A stretch of 64,000 bases of DNA from Pseudoramibacter faecis (GCF_036289405.1 NZ_JAYFFI010000009.1:1-64000), one strand, 5' to 3'; positions 9,313 through 18,515 are shown, counted from the first letter of the stretch. Program-made: numbers and translations. The notes: generated from the letters alone by a model not told the origin.

Positions 9313-10146
9313 TTACCGATAAGAATTACCGCCGCAATTCCAAACACCGTAGGAGCTGCCGGCACGAAAACTTTGATAATTGTGGTTACGGATACCCTTG
9401 GTCATACAATCAGTGACGGCTTGCTTAACGTGCGGCGGATAATGGCCATTTAAATAACGTTTGTAAGGACCATCCAGGTAACCGGCGAATTGTCCTGGTG
9501 CCGTTAAAACCGAAACGGCGTCCTTGCCGCCCCATTTGCCGGAATCCACGCGATTCATAACGCAGGAAATGACGGCCAATGCACCTTCATAGCTGACATT
9601 GCATTCTGATGCAACAACTGCGCAGATAAAATCCATCTGATCGGTAACTTCTGTTTTATTTCCCGTCGACGCATATTGCTGAAGTTTCTTTTGAACTTCC
9701 TTAAGCTTTTTGTTGAGATCATCCTGGGTCGCCTTGGCTTCCCTTCGCTCTGCTTTAAGTGAGGCTTCCAGGGTTTCAATCTTTCGGACCTTCTCTTGAT
9801 CGGCGCGAACCACATTGGTGATTTGATCGGCATTGGTAAAAAAATTCGAAACGTTTTTGGAAGAGAAAAGATACTGTAAATATCCATCCATTCCATACAT
9901 ATACATCGAGCGAACACGATTGCCCATAGAACTTTGGGCAATCGCCAATTCTTTGGAATTATTTGCCAGTTCGTGATTGATCTTGCTGAGTTTTTCTGCT
10001 TGTGCATCTGCTTGCTTTTGAATTTGTGTAATCTGGTTTGAAAGGGTTGACGCATCGTCTGCGGCGAAAACCGGCGGCATCGAGCTTATGGCCATGGTGG
10101 CTGCGATGCTCAGACAGACTAAACGTCTTTGGATTGAATGATGCAT
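9313..10146 (-). CDS. secreted SleB-type cell-wall hydrolase with N-terminal coiled coil
   Basis: The 277-residue protein has a signal peptide (MHHSIQRRLVCL to VFAADD). A coiled-coil region (~32-165) follows, carrying the RSMYMYGMDGYLQYLFSSKN motif seen in PcsB/CwlO-type regulators. The C-terminal Hydrolase_2 (SleB-like) domain (~170-277) contains FICAVVASE with the likely catalytic Glu, the MNRVDSGKWGG motif and RNHNYQSFRAG. The SleB domain closely matches that of the upstream gene, suggesting tandem duplication. Such enzymes are lytic transglycosylases or amidases, first known from spore cortex lysis. Here the coiled coil points to a role in vegetative wall remodelling, which is inference. 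Confidence 0.9.
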   Translation of the reverse strand: MHHSIQRRLVCLSIAATMAISSMPPVFAADDASTLSNQITQIQKQADAQAEKLSKINHELANNSKELAIAQSSMGNRVRSMYMYGMDGYLQYLFSSKNVSNFFTNADQITNVVRADQEKVRKIETLEASLKAERREAKATQDDLNKKLKEVQKKLQQYASTGNKTEVTDQMDFICAVVASECNVSYEGALAVISCVMNRVDSGKWGGKDAVSVLTAPGQFAGYLDGPYKRYLNGHYPPHVKQAVTDCMTKGIRNHNYQSFRAGSSYGVWNCGGNSYR

Positions 10147-10170
10147 GGCTTAAAGCCCACCTCCTTTAAT

Positions 10171-11991
10171 TTAGAAATAATAGTTAGCTCCGATTTTTTT
10201 AGAGCCCTTGACCGAACCGGCTCTAAACGATGTGTAGTTGTGATTGCGCAGGCCGTAGGTCATACAGTCCGATACGGCCGATTTAACATAAGACGGCGCT
10301 TTGCCGCCATCATATTTTTTGTAATTGCCATAAATATAGGCAGAAAATTGTCCCTTTGCCGTAATCACAGCAACTGGTGTGGTGCCTCCCCATCTGCCAG
10401 AATCAGCGCGATTCATGATGCAGGATGCGACGGCCAGGGCACCAGTATAAGAAGTATTATCTTCTGCAGCAACCACCGCACAAATTAAATTATAATCGGC
10501 GGTATTCAGACCGGCGGTTTTATGCCCCGACGTAGCGCCGCTTTTAAGTGCCGCTGTACCATTGGCACTAAACTTGCTGCCGTTTGCCGATATTGTTTTT
10601 ACAGCGGCCTTTTGAACCGGTGCCTTTGCAGCAATGGCGTTTGCAGTTGTTGTTGCGCTCTTCGGCGATGTTGTTGCTGAAGAAGTCGAAGGGGTCGTTT
10701 TGGTGGATGCACCGGTTGAATTAGCATTGGCAGCAGCATTATTGGTTGATGTGCTATTGGATACTGAAGCCGCCGAACTATTGGGTCCGTTATTGGACGT
10801 CTGAGATGAATTGTTAACGGTGTTCGCCTTATTCTTTTCGGTGGTTGTCGCTGCATTGTTGGTGGAAGCCTGCGTTGTGTTTTCTGTTTTAACCGTATCG
10901 TTTGAAGCTGACGTTTGCGTTCCCACGGCGATGATTTGAGGTTTTGCATCCGTAACGGAGACCACCGTACTTTCCGTGGCGATAACCTGACCACCTTTGA
11001 TTGTCGTTTTGGTTTGGATGGTCTTAGTGCCATTGACACCCGCTTGCTGTTCTTTTTGTTGCCCGACTTGCATATTGGCAACATAAACCTTAATGGTCTC
11101 GAAAGGAATCGTCTGCTTTGTTACGGTTGTTTCAATTTTAGCAGTATCTTCTTTTCCCGAAGTTGCCGTTGTTTTATCGCCGGTTGACGCAGGCACAGTG
11201 CTTGTCTTTCCTTTAGAATTATTATTCGTGGATGAAGGTAATGTGGCCGTTCCGGTGGTTTTCACCGCTTCCGATGCAGCTTTATAATCCCGAGGATTAA
11301 CCCGAACCTTCATGTCCGTTGCCGCTTTAGCAATATCTTTGGATTTCTCTTTTTCTGAAACTAAAACACCATTGTGGCGGGTTACAACCGTTTTTACGTT
11401 CTGAATGCCGGTATTCCCCGATTGCAACACTTTAACCGTTCCTTGAGGAACCGCATCACTGCTGACAATCTTCGTTTGATATGGCAACGTTACCTCGGAT
11501 TTCATCGTCGATTTGGTTACGCGAACCACCTGAACCTTCTTGACAGTGGTGTTCATCGCCGAAGATTTTGATGGCGTTACAATATCGTTTTGTCCTACCG
11601 TGATATTTTTTTCTGCAAGCATACCGCCGACGGTTTTTTTTGCCGTGCTGTAATGCTGTGTTTGGTCACCGACGATCAACGTCCCCTTTGCTTTTTTGGT
11701 AATGGTAACCTTCGCGATATCGGAAACCCGCTTATTTAAATTGACGGAATAGGCATAGATATCCTTATCGATGGTATAACCATTGTCCTTTAATAAGGTT
11801 TGAATTGTCTCCGTGCCTTTTGCGGTAACAGCTTCTGTGGCTGTGTCATCAGATTGACCAACATTTTCGTCATATACAACGGTAATTTTTTTGTTGTGAT
11901 TGCGCCGTGAATTAATCACAAACCCTGTAACAGCCAAGGCAGCACCTACGATCAAAACAAGAAAAATTGCTCTTTTAATACGTGTTGACAT
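10171..11991 (-). CDS. secreted or membrane-anchored DUF348/G5-domain protein with C-terminal SleB-type hydrolase
   Basis: This is a 606-residue protein. A signal-anchor helix (~8-27) is followed by YabE-like DUF348 repeats (~35-145). A G5 domain (~150-215) and a second G5-like segment (~285-350) come next, then a long Thr/Asn/Ser-rich linker (~360-490). The C-terminal Hydrolase_2 domain (LICAVVAAED..MNRADSGRWGG..RNHNYTSFRAG) closes the protein. G5 domains bind amino-sugar polymers. The ATG at 11991 is chosen because AAAGGG lies 6-7 nt before it; the upstream ATG at 12006 has no site. It is first in the operon; the next gene starts 24 bp downstream. Confidence 0.88.
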   Translation of the reverse strand: MSTRIKRAIFLVLIVGAALAVTGFVINSRRNHNKKITVVYDENVGQSDDTATEAVTAKGTETIQTLLKDNGYTIDKDIYAYSVNLNKRVSDIAKVTITKKAKGTLIVGDQTQHYSTAKKTVGGMLAEKNITVGQNDIVTPSKSSAMNTTVKKVQVVRVTKSTMKSEVTLPYQTKIVSSDAVPQGTVKVLQSGNTGIQNVKTVVTRHNGVLVSEKEKSKDIAKAATDMKVRVNPRDYKAASEAVKTTGTATLPSSTNNNSKGKTSTVPASTGDKTTATSGKEDTAKIETTVTKQTIPFETIKVYVANMQVGQQKEQQAGVNGTKTIQTKTTIKGGQVIATESTVVSVTDAKPQIIAVGTQTSASNDTVKTENTTQASTNNAATTTEKNKANTVNNSSQTSNNGPNSSAASVSNSTSTNNAAANANSTGASTKTTPSTSSATTSPKSATTTANAIAAKAPVQKAAVKTISANGSKFSANGTAALKSGATSGHKTAGLNTADYNLICAVVAAEDNTSYTGALAVASCIMNRADSGRWGGTTPVAVITAKGQFSAYIYGNYKKYDGGKAPSYVKSAVSDCMTYGLRNHNYTSFRAGSVKGSKKIGANYYF

Positions 11992-12081
11992 GTTAAACCC
12001 TTTCATAAAAACTGATTTTTTGTGATTGAGAATGAAAATTATCGGAAATTGTAAAAAATCATCACAAATATTGTTATCTTT

Positions 12082-12110
12082 ATGCTATCAAGCCATTCCT
12101 TTATGGTCAA
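12082..12110 (-). promoter_or_regulatory. possible promoter of the three-gene wall-hydrolase operon
   Basis: A TTGACC (12105-12110) and TAGCAT (12082-12087) are separated by 17 bp, about 90 bp upstream of the first start codon. Confidence 0.45.
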
Positions 12111-12512
12111 TGATACACAAACATTCAATGAGCTATATGATTTTGAGCAATTATTTATTTTAAACATCTAGCCAAAATTACTTCTTTTTGCACTGAATTA
12201 TGCGTTATTTTTATTTTAATATTGCGAAAATCATTTTTAAATCAAAAGGAACATGCGTTACAAAAAATGATGATTTTATTCCTTAAAAACATCCTGCATC
12301 AAAAATGTATCAAATCCGTCACAAGATTCATAAAGGTGTGTTGTTTTCACGATTGAGTTTCTTCTACGATGATATGGCAGTGCTCATTTTGATGAAACAC
12401 ATGCGTGTGGCTTCTTGTCAGCAGGGTGTGTGTCACTATAAAAGATTGAAATTGACTATTCATTGCCTGCCTCATAGTCATAGTTCGTTTCCTCAATGTA
12501 GTGTTGGCAATC

Positions 12513-12552
12513 AAAAAAAGCCTCGAGACAATCTCTTGCCTCAAGGCTTTTT
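12513..12552 (-). terminator. intrinsic terminator of ppdK
   Basis: The arms AAAAAGCCT.GAG and CTC.AGGCTTTTT flank a loop of about 12 nt. It lies 38 bp after the ppdK stop on the minus strand. Confidence 0.88.
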
Positions 12553-12589
12553 GGTATTATTTTTCAGTTATAGTGAAGCGGATGATTGA

Positions 12590-15220
12590 TTATTTTGCTT
12601 GCTTGATTGCTGCCTGAGCCGCCGCCAATCTTGCAATCGGCACTCTAAAAGGCGAGCAGGAAACATAATCCAAGCCGATGCTGTTGCAGAACTCAACGGA
12701 TATCGGATCGCCGCCGTGTTCACCGCAGATTCCGCAGTGAAGCTCCGGACGAGCCTTTCGCCCGTCGATGACAGCCATTTCCATCAGACGGCCAACTCCG
12801 GTTTGATCCAATCGGGAAAAGGGATCATTTTCGTAAATTTTGGCATCGTAATAGGAATCAAGGAACTTACCGGCGTCGTCTCGAGAGAAACCAAAGGTCA
12901 TCTGCGTTAAGTCATTAGTTCCAAAGCAAAAGAATTCGGCTTCATCGGCCACAGCATCTGCGGTTAAGCAGGCGCGTGGAATTTCCATCATTGTCCCAAC
13001 TTTGTATGCCATTTTGGAACCAGCCGTTTCTAATTCGGCATCAGCCGTTTTAACGACGATATCTTTGACAAATTTCATTTCCTTGACGTCGCCGATCAAC
13101 GGAATCATGATTTCCGGAACGATGGTCCATCCTGGATGCGCAGTCTGAACCTTTAACGCAGCCCGAATAATCGCCTTCGTCTGCATCACACCGATTTCCG
13201 GATATGTCACGGTCAAGCGGCAGCCCCTGTGCCCCATCATCGGATTAAATTCGTGTAAGCTCGCAATGATCGCTTTAATTTGAGCAACAGATTTGCCCTT
13301 AGCATCCGCCAATTTTTTAATATCTTCTTCGTCTGTCGGAACAAACTCATGCAGCGGCGGATCAAGGAAGCGAATCGTTACCGGGCGGCCTTCCAGCGTT
13401 TCAAAGAGCTGCTCAAAGTCGTTCTGTTGGAGCGGCAAAATTTTTTCGAGCGCTTCTTCCCGTTCTTCAACGGTATCCGAGCAAATCATTTCACGGAACG
13501 CATCAATGCGGTCGCCCGAGAAAAACATATGTTCTGTCCGGCAAAGACCAATCCCTTCAGCCCCTAATTCAACGGCCTGCTTGGCATCTTCTGGTGTGTC
13601 TGCATTGGTTCTGACTTCCATTGTCCGGAATTCATCAGCCCAGCTCATGATCGTGGCAAAGTCTTCGTCCTCAATGGAACCAGCTTGAACTTCAAGCGCA
13701 CCGTCATAAATATTCCCGGTGGAACCGTCGAAGGAAATGACATCGCCTTCGTGATAGGTGTGACCGCCGAGAGTAAAGGCTCTGTTCTCTTCATCCATGA
13801 TCAAATCCGTACAGCCGGCAACGCAGCAGGAACCCATCCCGCGGGCAACGACAGCGGCGTGGGAGGTCATACCGCCGCGGGCGGTCAAAATCCCCTGTGC
13901 GGCTTTCATGCCTTCGATATCTTCCGGCGAGGTTTCCAGACGGACCAAGACGACTTTTTCGCCGTTTTCGCCTGCTTCCTTCGCATCTTCTGCCGTGAAG
14001 ACCACTTTGCCGGAAGCAGCACCCGGTGCAGCCGGAAGCCCTTTGCCAATTTGTTCAGCTTTTTTGAGATCGTTTTTGTCAAAGGAACCGTGGAGCAAGG
14101 TGTCCAAATTTCTTGGATCGACTGCCAAAATCGCCTGTTTCTTGTCAATTTGACCTTCCTGGACCAGATCGTTGGCAATCTTTAATGCGGCTTTTGCGGT
14201 CCGTTTCCCGTTGCGGGTTTGCAGCATATAGAGCTTACCTTCCTCAATGGTAAATTCCATGTCCTGCATATCGTGATAGTGGTTTTCCAGCTTGCGTGCA
14301 ATAGCAATCAGTTCTTCATAAATTTCAGGCAGATTTTCTTTGATGGATTCGATCTTCAGTGGGGTGCGAACACCAGCGACGACGTCCTCGCCTTGAGCGT
14401 TCATCAAAACTTCCGCATAGAAGCTGTTTTCACCGGTCGCCGGATCCCGGGTAAAGGCAACTCCCGAGCCGGAAGTATCACCCATATTCCCGAAGGCCAT
14501 CATTTGAACGTTAACGGCGGTCCCCCATGAATACGGAATATCGTTGTCACGACGGTAAACATTCGCACGCGGGTTGTCCCAAGAGCGGAAAACGGCCTGA
14601 ACCGCTTCGATCAGCTGTTCCTTTGGATCGTCCGGGAAATCTTTTCCGATCTGATTTTTATATTGGGCTTTGAATTGCGATGCCAATTCTTTCAAATCTT
14701 CCGCATTCAAATCGACATCTTCAGTCACACCCTTGGCTACTTTCATTTTGCCGATCAGCTGTTCAAAATATTTTTTGCCGACTTCCATGACGACGTCTGA
14801 GAACATCTGAATAAAACGGCGATAGCAGTCCCATGCCCATCTCGGATTACCCGATTTAGCAGCCATGGTATTTACAACGTCTTCGTTCAGGCCTAAGTTT
14901 AAAATCGTATCCATCATACCAGGCATCGAAGCTCTTGCACCGGAACGAACAGAAACCAACAACGGATTTTCTTTATCACCGAATTTTTTCCCGGTGATGT
15001 CTTCCATCTTGCTGATATATTCGGCAATTTGGCCTTTGATTTCGTCGTTGATTTTGCGACCGTCTTCGTAGTATTGCGTACATGCTTCGGTCGTAATGGT
15101 GAACCCCTGAGGCACCGGCAGACCTAAATTGGTCATTTCGGCCAGATTAGCCCCTTTTCCCCCGAGAAGCTCACGCATATTTGCGTTACCTTCTGTAAAC
15201 AGGTAAACCCACTTGTTCAT
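12590..15220 (-). CDS. ppdK: pyruvate, phosphate dikinase
   Basis: PPDK interconverts pyruvate, ATP and phosphate with PEP, AMP and pyrophosphate. In anaerobic Firmicutes it serves glycolysis or gluconeogenesis. The 876-residue protein has the N-terminal nucleotide-binding domain (GGKGANLAEMTNLGLPVP), the phosphohistidine swivel domain with the phosphoryl-carrier His of GGMTSHAAVVARGMG, and the C-terminal PEP/pyruvate barrel (GIGLCRTEHMF; CGICGEHGGDP). The start at 15220 follows GAGGAGG; a further upstream ATG (15250) lacks one. The HTH-CBS regulator 74 bp upstream is a probable controller. Confidence 0.97.
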   Translation of the reverse strand: MNKWVYLFTEGNANMRELLGGKGANLAEMTNLGLPVPQGFTITTEACTQYYEDGRKINDEIKGQIAEYISKMEDITGKKFGDKENPLLVSVRSGARASMPGMMDTILNLGLNEDVVNTMAAKSGNPRWAWDCYRRFIQMFSDVVMEVGKKYFEQLIGKMKVAKGVTEDVDLNAEDLKELASQFKAQYKNQIGKDFPDDPKEQLIEAVQAVFRSWDNPRANVYRRDNDIPYSWGTAVNVQMMAFGNMGDTSGSGVAFTRDPATGENSFYAEVLMNAQGEDVVAGVRTPLKIESIKENLPEIYEELIAIARKLENHYHDMQDMEFTIEEGKLYMLQTRNGKRTAKAALKIANDLVQEGQIDKKQAILAVDPRNLDTLLHGSFDKNDLKKAEQIGKGLPAAPGAASGKVVFTAEDAKEAGENGEKVVLVRLETSPEDIEGMKAAQGILTARGGMTSHAAVVARGMGSCCVAGCTDLIMDEENRAFTLGGHTYHEGDVISFDGSTGNIYDGALEVQAGSIEDEDFATIMSWADEFRTMEVRTNADTPEDAKQAVELGAEGIGLCRTEHMFFSGDRIDAFREMICSDTVEEREEALEKILPLQQNDFEQLFETLEGRPVTIRFLDPPLHEFVPTDEEDIKKLADAKGKSVAQIKAIIASLHEFNPMMGHRGCRLTVTYPEIGVMQTKAIIRAALKVQTAHPGWTIVPEIMIPLIGDVKEMKFVKDIVVKTADAELETAGSKMAYKVGTMMEIPRACLTADAVADEAEFFCFGTNDLTQMTFGFSRDDAGKFLDSYYDAKIYENDPFSRLDQTGVGRLMEMAVIDGRKARPELHCGICGEHGGDPISVEFCNSIGLDYVSCSPFRVPIARLAAAQAAIKQAK

Positions 15221-15294
15221 AAAAAACCTCCTCAACACTTTTTTGCACATAAAGTTTTATCTGAACATCCCTTCAAGGATAATTCATTCAATGT

Positions 15295-15930
15295 CTAATC
15301 ATCGTTTCCGAGATTAACGACATAACGCGTGATATTGGTCCGAGAAATTTTTCCGATTAGTTCTAACCGTTCGACAGCATTTTGATCCTGTGCCTTGCGA
15401 ATAATCGGCAATGATTCAACCTCGTATTTAATAGTCTTCTTCGCCGCATCGTAAACTGATTCAGTTTCTTCCAAATAAATAATATTGGGCATGCGTGTCA
15501 TGATAATGGATATTGGCAGCGTTTCAATATTTTCTTTGCCAATCATTGACTTCATAAAATCTTTTCGACTGACAATTCCCATCAGATAATCCTGATCTGT
15601 TACATAAATCGTACCGGCATTTTGCGTAAACATGGTGATAATCCCGTCGTAAATGGTGGTATCCATTGGAACTGTTGTGGGTTCTGTCTGAATATCCATA
15701 ACCGAAATGGTCTTAATATACGAACCGATCATGTGCAAAATGGATTTTCCAGTGTAGGAATAGCCAACCTTACGTTTAGCTTCTAAGACGCCGATCATCG
15801 TTAACAACGTTAAATCCGGGCGGATTGTTGCACGGTTAATATCAATTTTTTCAGCAATATCTTCACTTTTAATCGGCTCGTACTTTTTGACAATCTCGAT
15901 AATTTTTTTTTGTCTTTCCGTCAACTCCAT
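15295..15930 (-). CDS. HTH-CBS transcriptional regulator (CcpN-like)
   Basis: The 211-residue protein has an N-terminal winged helix (residues ~3-58, ERQKKIIEIVKKYEPIKSEDI) followed by two CBS domains (~70-205) that bind adenine nucleotides. This is the layout of B. subtilis CcpN, which represses gluconeogenic genes and is 212 residues long. Its position directly upstream of ppdK supports a similar task here, controlling PEP metabolism in response to energy state; that is inference. The start at 15930 follows GGTGG; longer in-frame starts to 16005 lack a site and homologous sequence. Confidence 0.88.
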   Translation of the reverse strand: MELTERQKKIIEIVKKYEPIKSEDIAEKIDINRATIRPDLTLLTMIGVLEAKRKVGYSYTGKSILHMIGSYIKTISVMDIQTEPTTVPMDTTIYDGIITMFTQNAGTIYVTDQDYLMGIVSRKDFMKSMIGKENIETLPISIIMTRMPNIIYLEETESVYDAAKKTIKYEVESLPIIRKAQDQNAVERLELIGKISRTNITRYVVNLGNDD

Positions 15931-16071
15931 CTTGTCACCACCCATAACATTTATCATATTAAGTATAACACTTTTATGAATTAAGCAAAGCATTATCAAG
16001 TGCAAAATCTCGTTTTGGAACTAACAAAAAAATATCTGAATGTAATTACGTCAGAATATGCATTGAAATTT

Positions 16072-16941
16072 TCAAATGCTTTTTTCAATATTTTCAATGG
16101 GTTGAACGGTCCATCTCCCCTCCTTTAAAATCATCATTTCTTTTATTTGCAATTGCGATAAAATATCTGGTAAGAATGTTTTAAACCCGTAATCAACCAT
16201 CGGCAAGTCATGGCTATCGCCGCTGATTGTGATTGGAATCTTTAAGCGGTGTGCTTCTTTTAAAATATCGACAGAGGGATATAAACACGACGGTCCATAG
16301 CGATAAATGCCGCCCGTGTTGATCTCCAAAATAGAGCCTGACTGGGCAATAGCTCCCAAGGCACTGTGCCAGCAGTCGCGATACCAGGCTGCCTGTTCTT
16401 CAAAGAAAATCTGAAGGGAATTATTTTTCTTGATCAAATCAAAATGAGCGATGATATCCGGTTTTAAGTCGGTAGCCATCTGGGCAATTCCCTGATAATA
16501 ATCACCAACCATCTGAGCCACATTGTCATTATATAATGCCGTTAGGCCCGCCTGCATACTTTCAGGAGTATCATCAAAATAAGCTATTTCCCCGTCTGGC
16601 AGAGCCCCCATACAATGGATGCTGCCAATCCAGTAGTCCAGTGCCGGTAATGTTTTTTGAACTCGTTCCGAAATTCCTTGTGTATCCATATAATAGTCAA
16701 TTTCCAGTCCGGTATAAATTTTGATTTGATTTTTAAACCGTACTTTGAGCGATTCAATGGTTTGAAGATAGTTGGGCAAATCATCGTCTGCCATGGTCCA
16801 ATCGTTTGAATACTTTAAAGGTGCATGACTTGAGAATCCGATGCTGGTCAATCCGGCCTGAATAGCAGCCTTAGTCATCGCCGCGGCAGATTGTTTGCCG
16901 TCACAAAAGTCCGTATGGATATGGTAGTTACTCTGGATCAT
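16072..16941 (-). CDS. PHP-domain phosphoesterase, histidinol-phosphatase HisJ family
   Basis: The 289-residue protein is a PHP metal-dependent phosphoesterase. Metal ligands are visible in HIHTDFCDG (residues ~7-15), SSHAPL, GLEIDYY, SIHC, HFDLI and the C-terminal SGDSHDL. HisJ/HisK dephosphorylates histidinol-phosphate, the penultimate step of histidine synthesis. No other his gene is nearby, so the substrate is uncertain. The start follows GAAAGGA. A strong terminator for the upstream ABC ATPase gene ends only ~13 nt before its start, leaving almost no room for a promoter. Confidence 0.85.
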   Translation of the reverse strand: MIQSNYHIHTDFCDGKQSAAAMTKAAIQAGLTSIGFSSHAPLKYSNDWTMADDDLPNYLQTIESLKVRFKNQIKIYTGLEIDYYMDTQGISERVQKTLPALDYWIGSIHCMGALPDGEIAYFDDTPESMQAGLTALYNDNVAQMVGDYYQGIAQMATDLKPDIIAHFDLIKKNNSLQIFFEEQAAWYRDCWHSALGAIAQSGSILEINTGGIYRYGPSCLYPSVDILKEAHRLKIPITISGDSHDLPMVDYGFKTFLPDILSQLQIKEMMILKEGRWTVQPIENIEKSI

Positions 16942-16954
16942 CGATTTCCTTTCT

Positions 16955-16988
16955 AAAAAAGAGCACCTCTCCGTTGAAAGATGCTCTT
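16955..16988 (-). terminator. terminator of the amino-acid ABC transporter operon
   Basis: The arms AAGAGCA and TGCTCTT are followed on the minus strand by TTTTTT. The T-run lies immediately before the ribosome binding site of the PHP gene. Confidence 0.85.
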
Positions 16989-16999
16989 AAATTGGTTCA

Positions 17000-17794
17000 T
17001 TACAATATTTTATTCAGAAAGCTCTTGGTGCGTTCTTCCTTGGGATGAGCGATCACTTCTTCCGGCGTTCCTTCTTCGCAAATGACGCCATCATCCATGA
17101 AAATCACGCGATCAGCCACTTCGCGAGCAAAGCCGATTTCATGCGTGACAATGATCATGGTCATCCCCGCTTGAGCCAATGCTTTCATGGTTTCCAGCAC
17201 ATCGCCGACCAACTCCGGATCCAAAGCTGATGTCGGTTCATCAAAAAGCATGATCTTCGGATCCATGGCCAAAGCCCGGGCAATCGCAACGCGCTGTTGT
17301 TGCCCGCCGGACAAACGAATCGGAAATTCATTCGCACGGTCTTTCAGGCCAACCATGTCCAAAAGTTCTAATCCTCGTGCCTGAATTTGTTGCTTGTTCA
17401 CCTTTTTAACGGTAATCGGAGCAACGGTCACATTATCAATCACCGATAAATGTGGAAACAAATTAAAGTTCTGGAACACCATCCCCAAATCGCAACGAAG
17501 TTTTTGCAGTTGACTGCCGTCGATATGGGTGATGGTCTTATCTTTTTTCCGCTTGTCCATCAGCTCTTCTTCAATATAGATTTCTCCATCGGTAATGCGT
17601 TCCAATTGGTTGAGGCAACGGAGCATCGTGCTCTTTCCGGAACCGGATGGCCCGATAATGCAGACAACTTCTCCCCGCTTCACAAAAAAATCGACACCCT
17701 TTAAAACTTCCAAATCGCCAAAATACTTCGTCAGTCCTTTAACGCGCACCATGATTTCTTCGTTGTTCGTTTGTGTTATTTGATTGGTCGCCAT
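17000..17794 (-). CDS. polar amino acid ABC transporter, ATP-binding protein
   Basis: The 264-residue protein is the ATPase of a GlnQ/ArtM-type importer. It shows Walker A GPSGSGKST, the Q-loop MVFQNFNLFPHLSV, signature LSGGQQQRVAIARALA, Walker B IMLFDEPTSALDPE and the H-loop VTHEIGFAREVAD. The start at 17794 follows AAGGT and lies 4 bp after the permease stop, indicating translational coupling. The substrate is probably glutamine, cystine or another polar amino acid, but no substrate-binding protein is encoded nearby. Confidence 0.93.
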   Translation of the reverse strand: MATNQITQTNNEEIMVRVKGLTKYFGDLEVLKGVDFFVKRGEVVCIIGPSGSGKSTMLRCLNQLERITDGEIYIEEELMDKRKKDKTITHIDGSQLQKLRCDLGMVFQNFNLFPHLSVIDNVTVAPITVKKVNKQQIQARGLELLDMVGLKDRANEFPIRLSGGQQQRVAIARALAMDPKIMLFDEPTSALDPELVGDVLETMKALAQAGMTMIIVTHEIGFAREVADRVIFMDDGVICEEGTPEEVIAHPKEERTKSFLNKIL

Positions 17795-17798
17795 ATGC

Positions 17799-18464
17799 TT
17801 ACCTTCTTTCGTACGCGCCAAAGCGAGTTTCTAACTTATCAAAAATAACTTGGAGAATAGTCGTTAAAAATAAATAAATCGCGGCAGCGTAAAGATAATA
17901 AATCCAGTTTCCCGTCGAACTGGCCATGGTCTTGACCGTTCGCAGGACATCAAAAAGAGCAATGGTTGAAACCAATGAAGTGTCTTTCAGCAGCATGATC
18001 AATTCGTTGCCTAACGGCGCCACTAAACGTTTGAACGTCTGCGGGATAATAATCTTTCGCATGGCCTGATGATAGCTCATCCCCAACGCTTTGGCGGCTT
18101 CCATTTGACCTTCCGGAATGGACTCAATTGCGGCCCGAATGATTTCGGCCATATATGCGGTTGAATTCAGTGAGAAGGTTACAAAAGCGCAGAACATCGG
18201 ATCAATCACAAAGGTCGATCCTGTCGCATTGAGATAAATGATCGGAACGGCAAAATAAACAATGAATAATTGCAAAAGCAATGGGGTTCCGCGAAAAAAC
18301 CATACATAAAACCAAGTTACCGCATTAGCAACTTTATTGTGGGATATTCGCCCGAGTGCCACAACAATGCCCAAGATCGCACCAAAGACAACAGCAACAA
18401 TTGCTACCTCAATGGTTAAGACGGTCCCGCTAAAAATAGCCCACATTTGGGTAGAGGTTAACAA
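17799..18464 (-). CDS. polar amino acid ABC transporter, permease
   Basis: The 221-residue membrane protein belongs to the HisM/GlnP family. It has several hydrophobic segments (e.g. residues 8-40 and 60-85) and the EAA loop EAAKALGMSYHQAMRKIIIPQ (~136-156) that contacts the ATPase. The start is TTG with GCGAGG 7-8 nt upstream. It heads the permease-ATPase operon. There is no solute-binding gene on either side, so the binding protein must be elsewhere. Confidence 0.92.
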   Translation of the reverse strand: MLTSTQMWAIFSGTVLTIEVAIVAVVFGAILGIVVALGRISHNKVANAVTWFYVWFFRGTPLLLQLFIVYFAVPIIYLNATGSTFVIDPMFCAFVTFSLNSTAYMAEIIRAAIESIPEGQMEAAKALGMSYHQAMRKIIIPQTFKRLVAPLGNELIMLLKDTSLVSTIALFDVLRTVKTMASSTGNWIYYLYAAAIYLFLTTILQVIFDKLETRFGAYERR

Positions 18465-18515
18465 ATAAAACGCCTCGCTTCCTTGATAAAGTATTTTTAA
18501 ACAAATTTACAAATA

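Larger units (their letters stand above)
11992..12589. other. 598-bp AT-rich intergenic region between ppdK and the wall-hydrolase operon
   Basis: It contains the ppdK terminator (12513-12552) and a possible promoter (12082-12110). A His-rich short reading frame lies at 12347-12481 on the minus strand: 44 codons, GAGG 8-9 nt before ATG, and an HTHVFHQNEHCH stretch. That frame has no clear promoter after the terminator and is a weak candidate only. No conserved riboswitch core, including the c-di-AMP type often found before wall hydrolases, could be recognised. Confidence 0.5.

Noticed and set aside
11992..12510. c-di-AMP (ydaO-type) riboswitch upstream of the wall-hydrolase operon
   Set aside because: This class often precedes wall hydrolases, but its conserved core blocks are not visible on the relevant strand.
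12305..12589. 94-codon plus-strand frame in the ppdK intergenic region
   Set aside because: It has no ribosome binding site, runs through the ppdK terminator hairpin and has no recognisable motif.
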